Source: Haematobia irritans
Taxonomy: Eukaryota > Arthropoda > Insecta > Diptera > Muscidae
DNA: 64,000 nt
Direction of reading: 5' to 3'
Assembly: GCF_050003625.1 (NCBI RefSeq)
Contig: NC_134397.1
Coordinates: forward strand, 152,292,691 to 152,356,690
This document shows positions 48,616 to 58,309 of the stretch, piece by piece. Within the stretch, counting starts at the first letter, position 1, and each line of letters begins with the position of its first letter. The notes under the pieces were generated by a model. It ran no database searches, was not told the DNA's origin, and worked only from the letters and a program-made list of their open reading frames with translations. A program made the translations under genes and the position numbers.

Positions 48616-48653
48616 TGTATATTTTTTCTCTCTCCTCCCAATTCTCTAGCATC
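48616..48653 (+). promoter_or_regulatory. Candidate 3' splice site before BEL ORF3
   Basis: Directly after the pol stop, TTTTTTCTCTCTCCTCCC and then AATTCTCTAG (AG at 48648-48649) form a long pyrimidine tract with an AG, five bases before the ORF3 ATG at 48654. It would suit a spliced subgenomic RNA using a leader donor such as the one at 41873/41874, as env messages do in other retroelements. Seen directly: the motif. Inferred: its use. Confidence 0.6.
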
Positions 48654-49529
48654 ATGCCCAAGTCACCATCTCGTCCAAAGTTTTCCGGAAGTAAGGTGTC
48701 CAAGGCCAAGTCCTACACCTGTCATCTCTGCAACTTTCCCCATCCATTACGAACCTGTAGGAGGTTCTTAAAAATGAACGTCAATGAACGCCTGAGTGTT
48801 GTGCAAAAAAGGGGCTATTGCATAAACTGTTTAGCCCATGAACATTCTCACGGCAGATGTTTTTCCACATCTGGTTGCCGAATTTGCCATAGCCGCCACC
48901 ACACACTTCTTCATCCTTTGTCAACACGTAGGAAGGAGACACGCACCAAACGCTCCAGATCACCCACTTCGGCTGCTTCCCAGTCAACGGCCACCTCTGT
49001 AACCCGCCCTTCAGGTCCCATCCCGGGTCAGGAGAGGACGTCGCTCTCGTCCCTAATGAGACAAAACAGCGTGGTGTTGTTACCCACCGTGCTAGTGCGA
49101 ATTGATAGCAGGAAGAAGGAGTCTCTTGTCCGATGTTTGCTGGATTCCGGTTCGCCTTTTAGCCGAATATCGAGAAGGGTGGTGGAGGCACATAAGCTCA
49201 CGACGCTCACGCTCCAGGATGAGACACTTTGCCCTTTAGTCCTGAGGTCCCGTTTCGACTCCAGTATCAAGATAGAAACAACTTTACGCGTGGACAACCG
49301 GATTGCGATGAAGACCCCGTCCAAGTCCCTTTCGGAGTCCTTCAAGGAGAACTTTCCAAATCTTCTGCTGGCAGATTCGGGGTTTTTTGAGTCCTCTCCC
49401 ATCGACATAGTTCTCGGCGTGGATTGGTATCCTAAAATTGTTTCAGACGGTTCATTTTCCAGACCCGGACTACCAACGGCAATGAACACGATTTTTGGAT
49501 GGGTTATCTACGGGGCATCTTCCTTCTAG
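48654..49529 (+). CDS. BEL ORF3: second zinc-knuckle plus aspartic protease-like protein
   Basis: 291 residues from the ATG at 48654; the frame is open 13 codons earlier, but no upstream ATG exists. Three knuckles: C23-x2-C26-x3-H30-x4-C35, C56-x2-C59-x4-H64-x4-C69, and CRIC-x3-H...LLH (~76-88). A basic, Ser/Thr-rich linker (~90-130) follows, then a retropepsin-like region with LLDSGS (D164), ADSGFFESSPIDIVLG (~240) and FGWVIYG at the end. It aligns in order with the nucleocapsid-protease part of the gag-pol of the same element (for example [16 protein letters not shown] and FGWVLMG there). It is therefore a diverged internal duplicate sitting where an env gene would be. There is no signal peptide or membrane segment. 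It is uninterrupted while pol is broken. Possible roles are an extra RNA-binding/assembly factor or a protease regulator; unproven. Confidence 0.85.
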   Translation: MPKSPSRPKFSGSKVSKAKSYTCHLCNFPHPLRTCRRFLKMNVNERLSVVQKRGYCINCLAHEHSHGRCFSTSGCRICHSRHHTLLHPLSTRRKETRTKRSRSPTSAASQSTATSVTRPSGPIPGQERTSLSSLMRQNSVVLLPTVLVRIDSRKKESLVRCLLDSGSPFSRISRRVVEAHKLTTLTLQDETLCPLVLRSRFDSSIKIETTLRVDNRIAMKTPSKSLSESFKENFPNLLLADSGFFESSPIDIVLGVDWYPKIVSDGSFSRPGLPTAMNTIFGWVIYGASSF

Positions 49530-49754
49530 ACCGAATGGTCGCGGTCTAGCTGTTCAATTTCACTTTAGCTCACCATTTCGGTATATATGAACTCATAAGA
49601 AATAAATTTGCATGGAATTTAATGAACAAAAACACAAACTTTCCTTTCTTTGCAACATCATGAATTTAATTTGTTACTAACCTATTTTTAGGTGATTGTA
49701 ATCCGAAGAAGCATTGGCGATACCCATTTCAAGCATTTTGGTTGCAGTGACACT

Positions 49755-49770
49755 GCAAGGCGGGCGGTAA
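49755..49770 (+). promoter_or_regulatory. Candidate polypurine tract
   Basis: AAGGCGGGCGGTAA lies directly before the 3' LTR and is the only purine-rich stretch there. It is a reasonable primer site for plus-strand synthesis, though short and interrupted. 49530-49754, between ORF3 and this site, is untranslated and holds nothing else recognised. Confidence 0.5.
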
Positions 49771-50186
49771 TGTCTACGCCAGAATCCGGCATTGTTTCTT
49801 CGTTCTGACCGGTGGCAACACCAGAACACTTTCTAACATGATCCTCGCTGTAAATCATCTTTTGTTCTCTTTCGCTACACTCATGCTGTGTGGGTTCGGG
49901 GGTGATCGTCGTTGCTTCGAGGAGTTATGATCACTTACAAACCGACTGGCTTCACTAACACCTGGTAATATTTTTCTCCTAAACATTGTACTTTGAATAA
50001 AAGCACCTCTTGTACTTTATGAATTCTAATTTCGCTGTGTTATTATTTCCTTTCCTATCATTTCATACCGTTTCTCAACAACTTCTGGGAGAAACCTTGT
50101 GATCAACGCAAGATTTCTGGCTCAGCAGCTATATCAACTGTTCTCCATTCTAGAGGAAAATTGCTCACCGATTTGTGGCGTTTTCA
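49771..50186 (+). repeat. BEL/Pao 3' LTR
   Basis: 416 bp, identical to the 5' LTR except at three positions. AATAAA at 49996-50001. It is followed directly by the CTCTA target duplication. Confidence 0.95.
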
Positions 50187-51223
50187 CTCTAAGAGAATCA
50201 AATTTCGTCCGATCTGACTGAAATTTGGTACATGGTGTTACTATTTGTTCTCTAACAACCATGCAAAAATTTGTCTACATCGGTCCATAATTATATATAG
50301 CCCCCATATAAACCGATCCCCAGATTTGGCTTGCGGAGCCTCTAAGAGAAGAAAATTTCATCCTATCCGGCAGAAATTTGGTACATGGTGTTAGTATATG
50401 GTCTCTAACAACCATGCGAAAATTGGTCCACATCGGTTCATAATTATATATAGCCCCCATATAAACTGATCCCCAGATTTGGCTTGCGGAGCCTCTAAGA
50501 GAAGCAAATTTTATCAGATCCGCTTGAAATTTGGTACGTGGTGTAAGTATATGGTCTCTAACAACCAAGCAAAAATTGATGCACATCGATCCATAGTTAT
50601 ATATAGCCCCCATATAAACCGATCGCCAGATTTGGCCTATTTAAGGAGCAAAACTCATCCGATCCGGTTAAAATTTGGAATATTGTCTATATCGGTCCAT
50701 AATTATATAACATATAGTCCCCATATAAACCGATCCCAAGATTTGACCTCTGGAGCCTCTTGGAGGAGCAAAATTAATCCGATTCGGTTGAAATTTGTTA
50801 CATTGTGCTACTATATGGCCGCTAACAACCATGCCAACTTTGGTCTATATCGGTCTATAGTTATATATAGCCCCCAGATAAACCTATCCCCAATCACACA
50901 AAAATTGGTGCATAGCGGTTCGTAATTGTATATAGCCCCCTTAAAAAGCGACCCCCATATTTCAATGCGGCTCTCTAATTACCGCTCAAATCTTCATATC
51001 CGTTGGTAATTTTTTAAAAACTTCCCTACCGGGTCAAGAACTGAATTATATACATATTTAATTTGTTTTGTTTTTTTGTTTTTGTCTAATATATACCACG
51101 TATGAACTAAATTACAATTTAGAGGACGATGTTAAGAAGTTTTAAGATGGCAAGGTCTTCGGCAAGTATCACTACAGCCCAAGTAATTCGATTGGGGATG
51201 AAAGTCTTGATTAGAAGTTTCTA

Positions 51224-51520
51224 CACCCTCAAAAAATCGCTTTCTAACATATGTTCCAAACATATTTTGCAGGAATACTGCCGAAACATTAATATGTTTG
51301 TTTTATGTCAACATATTAAATGTTTGGAAGCGTAAATATTATATGCTTGGAATATTTTTCCCCAAAGAAGATTGTGATAATTTGCACTTCCACGAAATTT
51401 TTTAGTTCTTGGTACGTTTTCAATTTTATAAAATTTTTTAAATTTTACCTTTCGCCTGGACGGAGAATCGAACCGAGGACCACACAGTTTGTAAGCTAAC
51501 ACACTATCCACTGGTCTACG
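51224..51520 (-). mobile_element. Element X, truncated inverted copy X3
   Basis: Begins after TA with CACCCTCAAAAAATCGC, the reverse complement of the X right end (compare 55345-55364). It contains the plus tRNA-like module of X in reverse (51453-51520, GGAGAATCGAACCGAGGACC) and stops where the mariner end begins. The other half of X is absent. Confidence 0.75.
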
Positions 51521-51589
51521 TAACAGGTTGGCTGATAAGTCCCCGGTCTAACAAAGAAAAACACATTTTTTTGTCAAAATTCGTTTTTA

Positions 51590-51881
51590 TTATTCAACAT
51601 AGTTCCCTTCGAAGCCCAATTCATGAATTTTTGCCATCGTTCTCATTGACTTGTGGGACGGTGCGTTGTCTTGGTGGAACAACACGTTTTTCTTCTTCAT
51701 ATGGGGCCGTTTTGCCGCGATTTCGACCTTCAAACGCTCCAATAACGCCATATAATAGTCACTGTTGATGGTTTTTCCCTTCTCAAGATAATCGACAGCG
51801 GACTTTTGAGTCTTTCCACGCTTCGGAGACGGTTCACCGGTCGCTGTCCACTCAGCCGACTGTCGATTGGACTCAGGAGTG
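51590..51881 (-). pseudogene. Mariner transposase, C-terminal half, internally deleted
   Basis: Reads from PESNRQSAEWTA through LFHQDNAPSHKS (second catalytic Asp) to the final residues GNYVE. Two in-frame deletions are evident. One falls between QKSA and DYLEKGKT, where the mariner at 62764 has a FWDAHG segment. The other falls between HELGFE and GNYVE, and removes the third catalytic Asp. Inactive. Confidence 0.75.
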
Positions 51882-53079
51882 TACACTGTTAGAAAAATAT
51901 GTTTTTCATATGTTCCGATATAAACAAAATGTGTTTCGGGCACAATTTTTAAACACAATATATTTAAGTGCCAACATGTAATGTTCTTAAACTAACACTA
52001 AATGTTTGGGACACATATTTTAATATGTTAAAATATTTTATGTTTGGGGCATAAATGTTTCATAAAAATAATATGTGTGAATGTAAATATATATAAATTT
52101 ACAAATTTCGAGTAAACATATATATGTTTACAATTTCTGTGAAACGGTTGTATGTTGTTTCGGAAAACTGCTTATGATAAGGCCAAAAATGTGATATGCT
52201 TAAGTCTAAATATTATTTAATTTGAATATTAGAATGAGTATTCGGAGTAAAGAGAATAGACATTCGGAACCAAGAGCATAGAGATTTGAGCATGTGTTTT
52301 CGCCTTGAGAGGAGAATTTTATGTACACTGTTAGAAAAATATGTTTTTCATATGTTTCGATATAAACAAAATGTGTTTCGGGCACAATTTTTAAACACCA
52401 TATATTTAAGTGCAAACATGTAATGTTCTCAAACTAACACTAAATGTTTGGAACACATATGTTAATATGTTAGAATATATTATGTTTGGGGCATGCATGT
52501 TTCATAAAAATTATATGTGTGAATGTAAACATATATACATTTACAAATTTCGAGTAAACATATATATGTTGTGATATTTTATTCAGAGAGAGAGAGAGTA
52601 TAGAGAAAGAAATAGAGATAAAAACCGGGAGGGTCGACGAAAGATATCAAATTAACACAGCGAGAGAATCAAAAGAGAGCAATTTCTGTGAAACCGCTTA
52701 TATGTTGTTTCGGAAACTGCTTTATGATAAGGCCAAAAATTGTATATGCTAAGTCTAAATATTATTTAATTTAAGCCTAATTATTAGTTAATTTGTGTAT
52801 ATTATAAAATTATTTATGTATGTTTATACTCGACCCCACGTTCTTCCTTTGTTAGAGTTTTTGAATTCCTTCCAAAATTTCAAACTTTTATACCAAAACC
52901 AGTTTTTTATTACAAAATTGTTATTTTTGCAATAAAAAAATAATATCTTAGCCAAAAGCTCAGTCTATTTCGTTTATATCAAGCACTGTTTCTGACTGTA
53001 AATCTTTAATAACCCACATTTCGAAGTTTCATTATAAAAATTTAATATAGTATAAATATAAATGTGTAAATTTAAAAAA

Positions 53080-54597
53080 AACAAGTATATACAGCACTAA
53101 GTTCGGCCGGGCCGAATCTTAAATACCCACCACCGTGAACCAAATATTAGGGTTTCCTTTGAAATTTCAGGAGGGCTTGAGGACTTGAGGACACTTCCCG
53201 AAGATAAATTTAAAGATTTCAACTATGAGGACTATATCAGATTCTGGATTTATAAGAACCATTTTTGTTTGAGTTTTAAAGGAATCATTAACATCTCTTG
53301 TAAGTGTGCAAGAAAATTATAAAATAACGTCTTGATTTGAAATCTTAAATCTGTAGAAGTAAAATCTGGAAATTTTACATTGAGTTTCAAGCAATTTTCA
53401 TGATCAGTGCGCCTTCTACACCCTCAAGAAGTGAAGTCGGTCTATATGGAGTCATTACCAAATGGACCGGAATATTTACAATTTCAGGCAAATCAGATAA
53501 AAACTACGGTTTCTAGAAGCACAAGAAGTAAAATCGGGAAATCGGTCTATATGGGGGATATACCAAAATATGGACCGATACTCACCATTTTCGGCACACC
53601 TCTTTATGGTCCTAAAATACCTCTAGATTTCCAATTTCAGACAAATTGGATAAAAACTACGGTTTCTATAAACCCAAGACCCCAAATCGGGAGGTCGTTT
53701 TATATGGGGACCATACCAAAATATGGACCGATACTCACAATTTTTGGCACACGTATTTGTGGTCCTACAATACCTCTAGATTTCCAATTTCAGGTAAATT
53801 GAATAAAAACTGCGTTTTCTATAAGCCCAAGAAGTAAAATCGGGAGATCGGTCTATATGGGGGCTATACCAAAATATGGACCGATACTCACAATTTTTGG
53901 CACACGTATTTGCGGTCTTATAATACCTCTAGATTTCCAATTTCAGGTAAATTGAATAAAAACTTCGGATTCTAGAAGCCCAAGAAGTAAAATTGGGAAA
54001 TCGGTCTATATGGGGGCTATACCAAAACATGGATCGATACTCACCATTTTCGGCACACCTCTTTATGGCCCTAAAATACCTCTAGGTTTCCAATTTCAGA
54101 CAAATTTGATAAAAACTACGGTTTCTATAAACCCAAGACCCCAAATCGGGAGGTCGTTTTATATGGGGACCATGCCAAAACATGGACCGATACTCACAAT
54201 TTTTGGCACACGTATTTGTGGTCCTATAATACCTCTTGATTTCCAATTTCAGGTAAATAGAATAAAAACTGCGGTTTCTATAAGCCCAAGAAGTAAAATC
54301 GGGAGATCGGTCTATAAGGGGGCTATACCAAAACATGGACCGATACTCACCATTTTTGGCACACCTCTTTATGGTCCTAAAATACCTTTAGATTTCAAAT
54401 TTCAGGCAAATTGGATAAAAACTACGATTTCTATAAGCCCAAGACCCCAAATCGGGAGGTCGGTTTATATGGGGACTATATCAAAACCTGGACCGATATA
54501 GCCCATCTTCGAACTTGACCTGCCTGCAGACAAAAGACGAGTTTGTGCAAAATTTCAACACGATTGCTTCATTATTGAAGACTGTAGCGTGATTACA

Positions 54598-54643
<46 letters not shown>

Positions 54644-54797
54644 GGACAGACGGACATCGTTATATCGTCTTAGAATTTCTCCCTGATCAAGAATATATAT
54701 ACTTTATATAGTCGGAAATCGATATTTCGATGCGTTACAAACGGAATGACAAACTTATTATACCCCCGTCACCATTCTATGGTGGTGGGTATAAAAA
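53080..54797 (+). mobile_element. D-type DINE-like element, full length
   Basis: AACAAGTATATACAGCAC start, hairpin TTCGGCCGGGCCGAA, a ~300-bp leader, about six 153-bp monomers (TCTATATGGGGGCTATACC), a long GACA microsatellite (54598-54650), and the end hairpin CACCATTCTATGGTGGTG. The open 163-codon frame at 54010-54501 is the 51-residue monomer readout. Confidence 0.8.
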
Positions 54798-54804
54798 TGG
54801 TGTT

Positions 54805-54874
54805 TGGTCGGAACAGATTGAACCCACGACCCTTTGTATGTACGGCAGACATGCTAACCACTGCTCCACGTTGC
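54805..54874 (-). other. tRNA-like module (SINE-head related) in X2
   Basis: Minus strand: GTGGAGCAGTGGTTAGCATG (A box), a CCTT-AAGG anticodon-type stem, and a T-arm GTGGG with GGGTTCAATTCC in X1 (55736-55812) and a decayed version here. About 80% like the head of the SINE at 7120-7476. It points away from the second tRNA-like module 115 bp to the right. Confidence 0.7.
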
Positions 54875-54989
54875 CAACACATGTATGTTTCCGTTAAATA
54901 ATGTTATGTTTGCATGGGCTCGTGGGCGCTGCAAACTATGCTATATAAATGTAAATTATAACGATAATTGTCTACTGGTGACTATAACA

Positions 54990-55060
54990 GCTACGTAGCT
55001 CAGTGGTAGTGTGTTGGCTTATAAACTGTATGGTCCTCGGTTCGATTCTCCGTCCAGGCG
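54990..55060 (+). other. Second, divergent tRNA-like module in X2
   Basis: GTAGCTCAGTGGTAGTGTG (A box TAGCTCAGTGG) and CGGTTCGATTCTCCG (B box) with tRNA-like spacing, in plus orientation. The acceptor and T stems do not pair well, so it is not a working tRNA. Copies in X1 at 55924-55996 and, inverted, in X3 at 51453-51520. It could act as an internal RNA polymerase III promoter. Confidence 0.7.
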
Positions 55061-55735
55061 AAAGGTAAAATTTAAAAAAATTATAAAATTGAATAATTTC
55101 TTCAACATTATTTGTATTACAGAAAAAGGTGTCAAGAACTAAAAAAATTCGTGGAAGTGAAAATTATGTTAGGGAATGAGCACAATCTTCTTTGGGGAAA
55201 ATTCTTCCAAGCATATAATATTTTTGGGCTCAAATTCCTTCCAAACATATTATATGTTCACATAAAACAAACATATTAATGTTTCGGCAGTATCCAATAA
55301 TATATGTGCTTCCTGCAAAATATGTTTGGAACATATGTTAGAGAGGCGATTTTTTTTGAGGGTGTATGTGTAGACAAGTGTTTTGTTTATCATTTTGGCA
55401 TTATGGACACACATTTAAAATGGTATTAAATGCTAGTAAAAAATGGTTCACGCCTAAATAAATTTATGTATACATTATAAAATTATTTATATATGTTTAT
55501 ACACTTCTTTTGTAAGAGTTTTTGATTTTCTTCCAAAATTTCAAACTTTTATACCAAAAACAGTTTTTTGTTATAAAATTGTTATTTTTGCAAAAAATAA
55601 TAACTTGTTACTCAAAAGCCATTTCGTTTATATCAAGCACTGTTTCTGACTGTAAATCTTTAATAACCCACATTTCGAAGTTTCATTATAAAAATTTAAT
55701 TTAGTATAAATGTCTAAATTACAAAAAAAAAATTG

Positions 55736-55812
55736 GTTCGGTCGGAGCAGGAATTGAACCCACGACCCTTTGCATGCAAGGCAGACATGCTAACCACTGC
55801 TCCACGTTGCCA
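55736..55812 (-). other. tRNA-like module in X1 (minus)
   Basis: Same module as 54805-54874 but better preserved. B box GGGTTCAATTCC; A box GCAGTGGTTAGCATG. T-arm pairing GTGGG/CCTGC is complete with wobble pairs. Confidence 0.7.
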
Positions 55813-55923
55813 ACACATGTATGTTTCTTTTAAATAATTTTATGTTTGCATGGGCTCGTGGGCGCTGCAAACTATGCTATATAAATGTAACTTATAACGA
55901 TAATTGTCCACTGGTGACTATAA

Positions 55924-55996
55924 CTGCTACGTAGCCCAGTGGATAGTGTGTTGGCTTACAAACTGTATGGTCCTCGGTTCGATTCTCCGTCCAGGT
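55924..55996 (+). other. tRNA-like module in X1 (plus)
   Basis: TAGCCCAGTGGATAGTGTG and GGTTCGATTCTCC, nearly identical to 54990-55060 but with an intact A box of one more base. The 111-bp spacer to the minus module is conserved between X1 and X2. Confidence 0.7.
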
Positions 55997-56251
55997 GAAA
56001 GGTAAAATTTATAAAATTGAATAATTTCTTCAACATTATTTGTATTACAGAATAAGGTACCAAGAACTAAAAATTTCGTGGAAGTGATAATTATGTTAGG
56101 GAATGAGCACAATCTTCTTTGGGGAAAATTCTTCCAAGCATATAATATTTTTGGGCTCAAAATGCTACCAAACATATAATATGTTCACATAAAACAAACA
56201 TATTAATGTTTCGGCAGTATCCAATAATATATGTGCTTCCTGCAAAATATG

Positions 56252-56629
56252 TTTGGAACATATGTTAGGTTAGGTTAGGTTATGTGGCAGCCCGATGTAT
56301 CAGGCTCACTTAGACTATTCAGTCCATTGTGATACCACAGTGGTGAACTTCTCTCTTATCACTGAGTGCTGCCCGATTCCATGTTAAGCTCAATGACAAG
56401 GGACCTCCTTTTTATAGCCGAGTCCGAACGGCGTTCCACATTCCAGTGAAACCACTTAGAGAAGCTTTGAAACCCTCAGAAATGTCACCAGCATTACTGA
56501 GGTGGGATAATCCACCGCTGAAAAACTTTTTGGTGTTCGGTCGTAGCAGGAATCGAACCCACGACCTTGTGTATGCAAGGCGGGCATGCTAACCATTGCA
56601 CCACGGTGGCTATTTGGATCATATGTTAG
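56252..56629 (-). mobile_element. tRNA-derived SINE in X1
   Basis: Body 56269-56612, flanked by 17-bp target duplications with one mismatch (TTTGGAACATATGTTAG / TTTGGATCATATGTTAG). Same family as 7120-7476, with about 20 bp (GAGTGCTGCCCGATTCC) absent from that copy. The head at the right end has the A box GTGGTGCAATGGTTAGCA and B box GGGTTCGATTCC; the tail is the (TTAGG)n run on the left. Confidence 0.9.
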
Positions 56630-56655
56630 AGAAGCGATTTTTTTTTGAGGGTGTA

Positions 56656-57117
56656 GTGATGGAGCCATGTTTCATCCATTGTCACATATCGACGGAAAAA
56701 CTCGGGTGTATTACGAGTTAACAGCTGCAAACAACGCTCAGAATCATCAACACGTTGTTGTTTTTGGTCAAATGTGAGCTCGCGCGGCACCCATTTTGCA
56801 CAGAGCTTCCGCATATCCAAATATTGTTGAATGATATGACCAACTTCTCGATCAACTTCATTTTACGGTCATTCAAAATCATTTTGTGGATTTTTTTTGA
56901 TGTTTTCGTCGGTAACCACCTCTTTCGGCCGTCCATTGCGTTCACCGTCCTCCGTGCTCATTTCACCACGCTTGAATTTTGCATACCAATCAATTATTGC
57001 TGATTTTCCTGGGGCAGAGTCCGGAAACTTATTATCAAGCCAAGTTTTTGCTTCCACCGTATTTTTTCCCTTCAGAAAACTATATTTTATCAAAACACGA
57101 AATTTCTTTTTTTCCAT
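56656..57117 (-). pseudogene. Mariner transposase, N-terminal half
   Basis: Starts MEKKKFRVLIKY at 57117. A helix-turn-helix region (AKTWLDNKFPDSAPGKS...IDWYAKFKRG) is followed by ELTFDQKQQRVD and the first catalytic motif MDETWLHHY. A frameshift and a short deletion lie near 56840-56880, removing the second helix-turn-helix segment that is still present in the copy at 63190-63260. The frame ends at the X1 junction. Confidence 0.8.
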
Positions 57118-57296
57118 TTTTTCACAATAACAAACGTTGCTTCACAAAAGACGCTCTATCACACAAACTAATTGACTTACAGACGTCAAATGTTTACACG
57201 AATCATGTGAAGGTTGGTACATATAAAAATAATATGCATTTAATACTAGCGACGCCATCTATGTGTCAGACCGGGGACTTATCAGCCAACCTGTTA

Positions 57297-57434
57297 CAAT
57301 TTAGTGGACGATGTTAAGATGTCATATTAATATGGCAAGGTCATCGGCAAGTATCACTATAACCCATGTACTCAATCCATGGTGGAGGGTACATAAGATT
57401 CGGCCTGGCCGAACTTACGGCCGTATATACTTGT
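57297..57434 (-). repeat. A-type terminal block, shortened
   Basis: CAATTTAGTGGACGATGTTAAG to the CGGCCTGGCCGAA hairpin and GTATATACTTGTT. About 45 bp are missing in the middle compared with other copies. It begins exactly at the mariner's TA. 57435-58309 beyond holds nothing recognised. Confidence 0.8.
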
Positions 57435-58309
57435 TATTCCTTAAATGAAATACTCTTAGGAAAAAATGTGTTCGTATTACAAATCATTTGTCTGAGTAGA
57501 CCATTTCGGAACTCAGCAAAATAAACAATAAAACATGTTCCTCTGATGACCTTTTGGCCTTTATCATATTCACTACTGGTAGGTTGTTGCTGGTTTGATT
57601 TATCATTGGGTGCTAAGCACGTATTTAATTGTGCTACTTGAAATGGATTTAGTATTGCTGTCTGAAATACGAGTATCATAAATATATCATATATCTTCTT
57701 ATCATTAGGAATAATTTTTTCTGTATTTTTCTTTGGAAGATTAGCATGTGGGGTGGGATAGAAAACAACAATATAGGCAAAATACTTTTTAATTTAAATA
57801 ACCATAATTTTTAAATAAATTCTTTTTAATCGAGTTAACCCATACCTTGAAGTGATAACAAATGATTTATTGCTACTGCTTTGAAAAATGGTTTTAGACT
57901 CAATTTAAGTCATTAGTCAACATATAAATTGTAATCGTTTTTAGATAGTTAGAAAGGGTATAATAAAGATGTCAGTGGGTATTGAACTAATCCACCTTGG
58001 AAATTTACTTGGAAAATGTTGACCTTTTCTTAAGGATTTTTTCATTGAAGACATTTTGCTGGAAGCTATCTAACTTTAGTGCTACACACAGAGATGGACG
58101 GATGCCCATAATTTCAACAGTCGTTGCACAGAATGGTAACGATTTAGGATCCGAATGGCATGGTAACCATTGCTTTTTTTCTTTATATGCTATCAAAGTC
58201 CTTTAAAAACGAGTTAACGACAAATTTATTTTCTAAATTCAGACTCGTCATCCAGTAGAAATTATGCTATGTTTCATGTAAAAAACGTCTATAAAAGAAA
58301 GTGTTGAAA

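Larger units (their letters stand above)
41343..50186 (+). mobile_element. BEL/Pao LTR retrotransposon, nearly complete
   Basis: 8,844 bp with two 416-bp LTRs (TGTCTACG...TTTTCA), 5-bp target duplication CTCTA (41338-41342 and 50187-50191), leader, gag-pol and a third ORF. The domain order zinc knuckles, aspartic protease, reverse transcriptase, RNase H, integrase and C-terminal DUF5641-like region is that of BEL/Pao. The LTRs differ at only 3 positions, so insertion was recent. One frameshift in pol is the only obvious lesion. It is not accompanied by an envelope gene; the third ORF is a gag-pol paralogue instead. The protein-coding lesion probably makes this copy dependent on others. Confidence 0.93.
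40880..51221 (-). mobile_element. A-type element split by the BEL/Pao insertion
   Basis: 40880-41342 (hairpin, GTCC block, two monomers) and 50192-51221 (remaining monomers and most of the terminal block) join at the CTCTA target duplication inside a monomer (GCGGATCCTCTA / CTCTAAGAGAATC). The terminal block is cut at 51221 (GAAGTTTCTA), where element X3 begins. Confidence 0.8.
52326..55364 (+). mobile_element. Element X2, nested in X1 and containing a D-type element
   Basis: Starts CACTGTTAGAAAAATATG, ends TTTTGAGGGTG, flanked by TA (52324-52325 and 55365-55366). The sequence on either side belongs to X1. Its parts match X1: head (52326-52575), middle (52790-53078 matches 55450-55730) and tail (54797-55364 matches 55733-56653). 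A GAGA microsatellite lies at 52587-52600. The D-type element at 53080-54797 interrupts it. Confidence 0.75.
51884..56653 (+). mobile_element. Element X1: TA-flanked element with tRNA-like modules, disrupted
   Basis: Left end CACTGTTAGAAAAATATG; right end GCGATTTTTTTTTGAGGGTG, an imperfect inverted match (both start CAC and pass through A-runs into CATATGTTCC). Flanked by TA (51882-51883, 56654-56655). X1 contains X2 (52326-55364) and a SINE (56269-56612). Without them it is about 1.37 kb, close to X2 without its own insert (about 1.32 kb). No coding capacity. Superfamily unknown; TA targets suggest a Tc1/mariner-type mobiliser. Confidence 0.7.
51523..57294 (-). mobile_element. Mariner (DD34D type), split by element X
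   Basis: Ends ACAGGTTGGCTGATAAGTCC (51523) and its inverse (57294), both flanked by TA. The coding halves lie at 51590-51881 and 56656-57117. Removing 51884-56653 plus one TA joins them at the same codon position as in the mariner at 62764, so this is one element with a later insertion. The left flank is element X3 and the right flank an A-type terminal block, so the flanks do not rebuild one empty site. Confidence 0.8.

Noticed and set aside
48654..49529. Envelope gene for the BEL element, suggested by its position
   Set aside because: There is no signal peptide, transmembrane segment or furin-like site. The motifs are zinc knuckles and a retropepsin-like DSG.
54598..54650. GACA microsatellite as an independent locus
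   Set aside because: It is the expected microsatellite block of the D-type element, merely longer than in other copies.
54990..55060. Functional tRNA gene
   Set aside because: A and B boxes are present but the acceptor, anticodon and T stems do not pair properly. It recurs inside each X copy, so it is a mobile pseudo-tRNA module.
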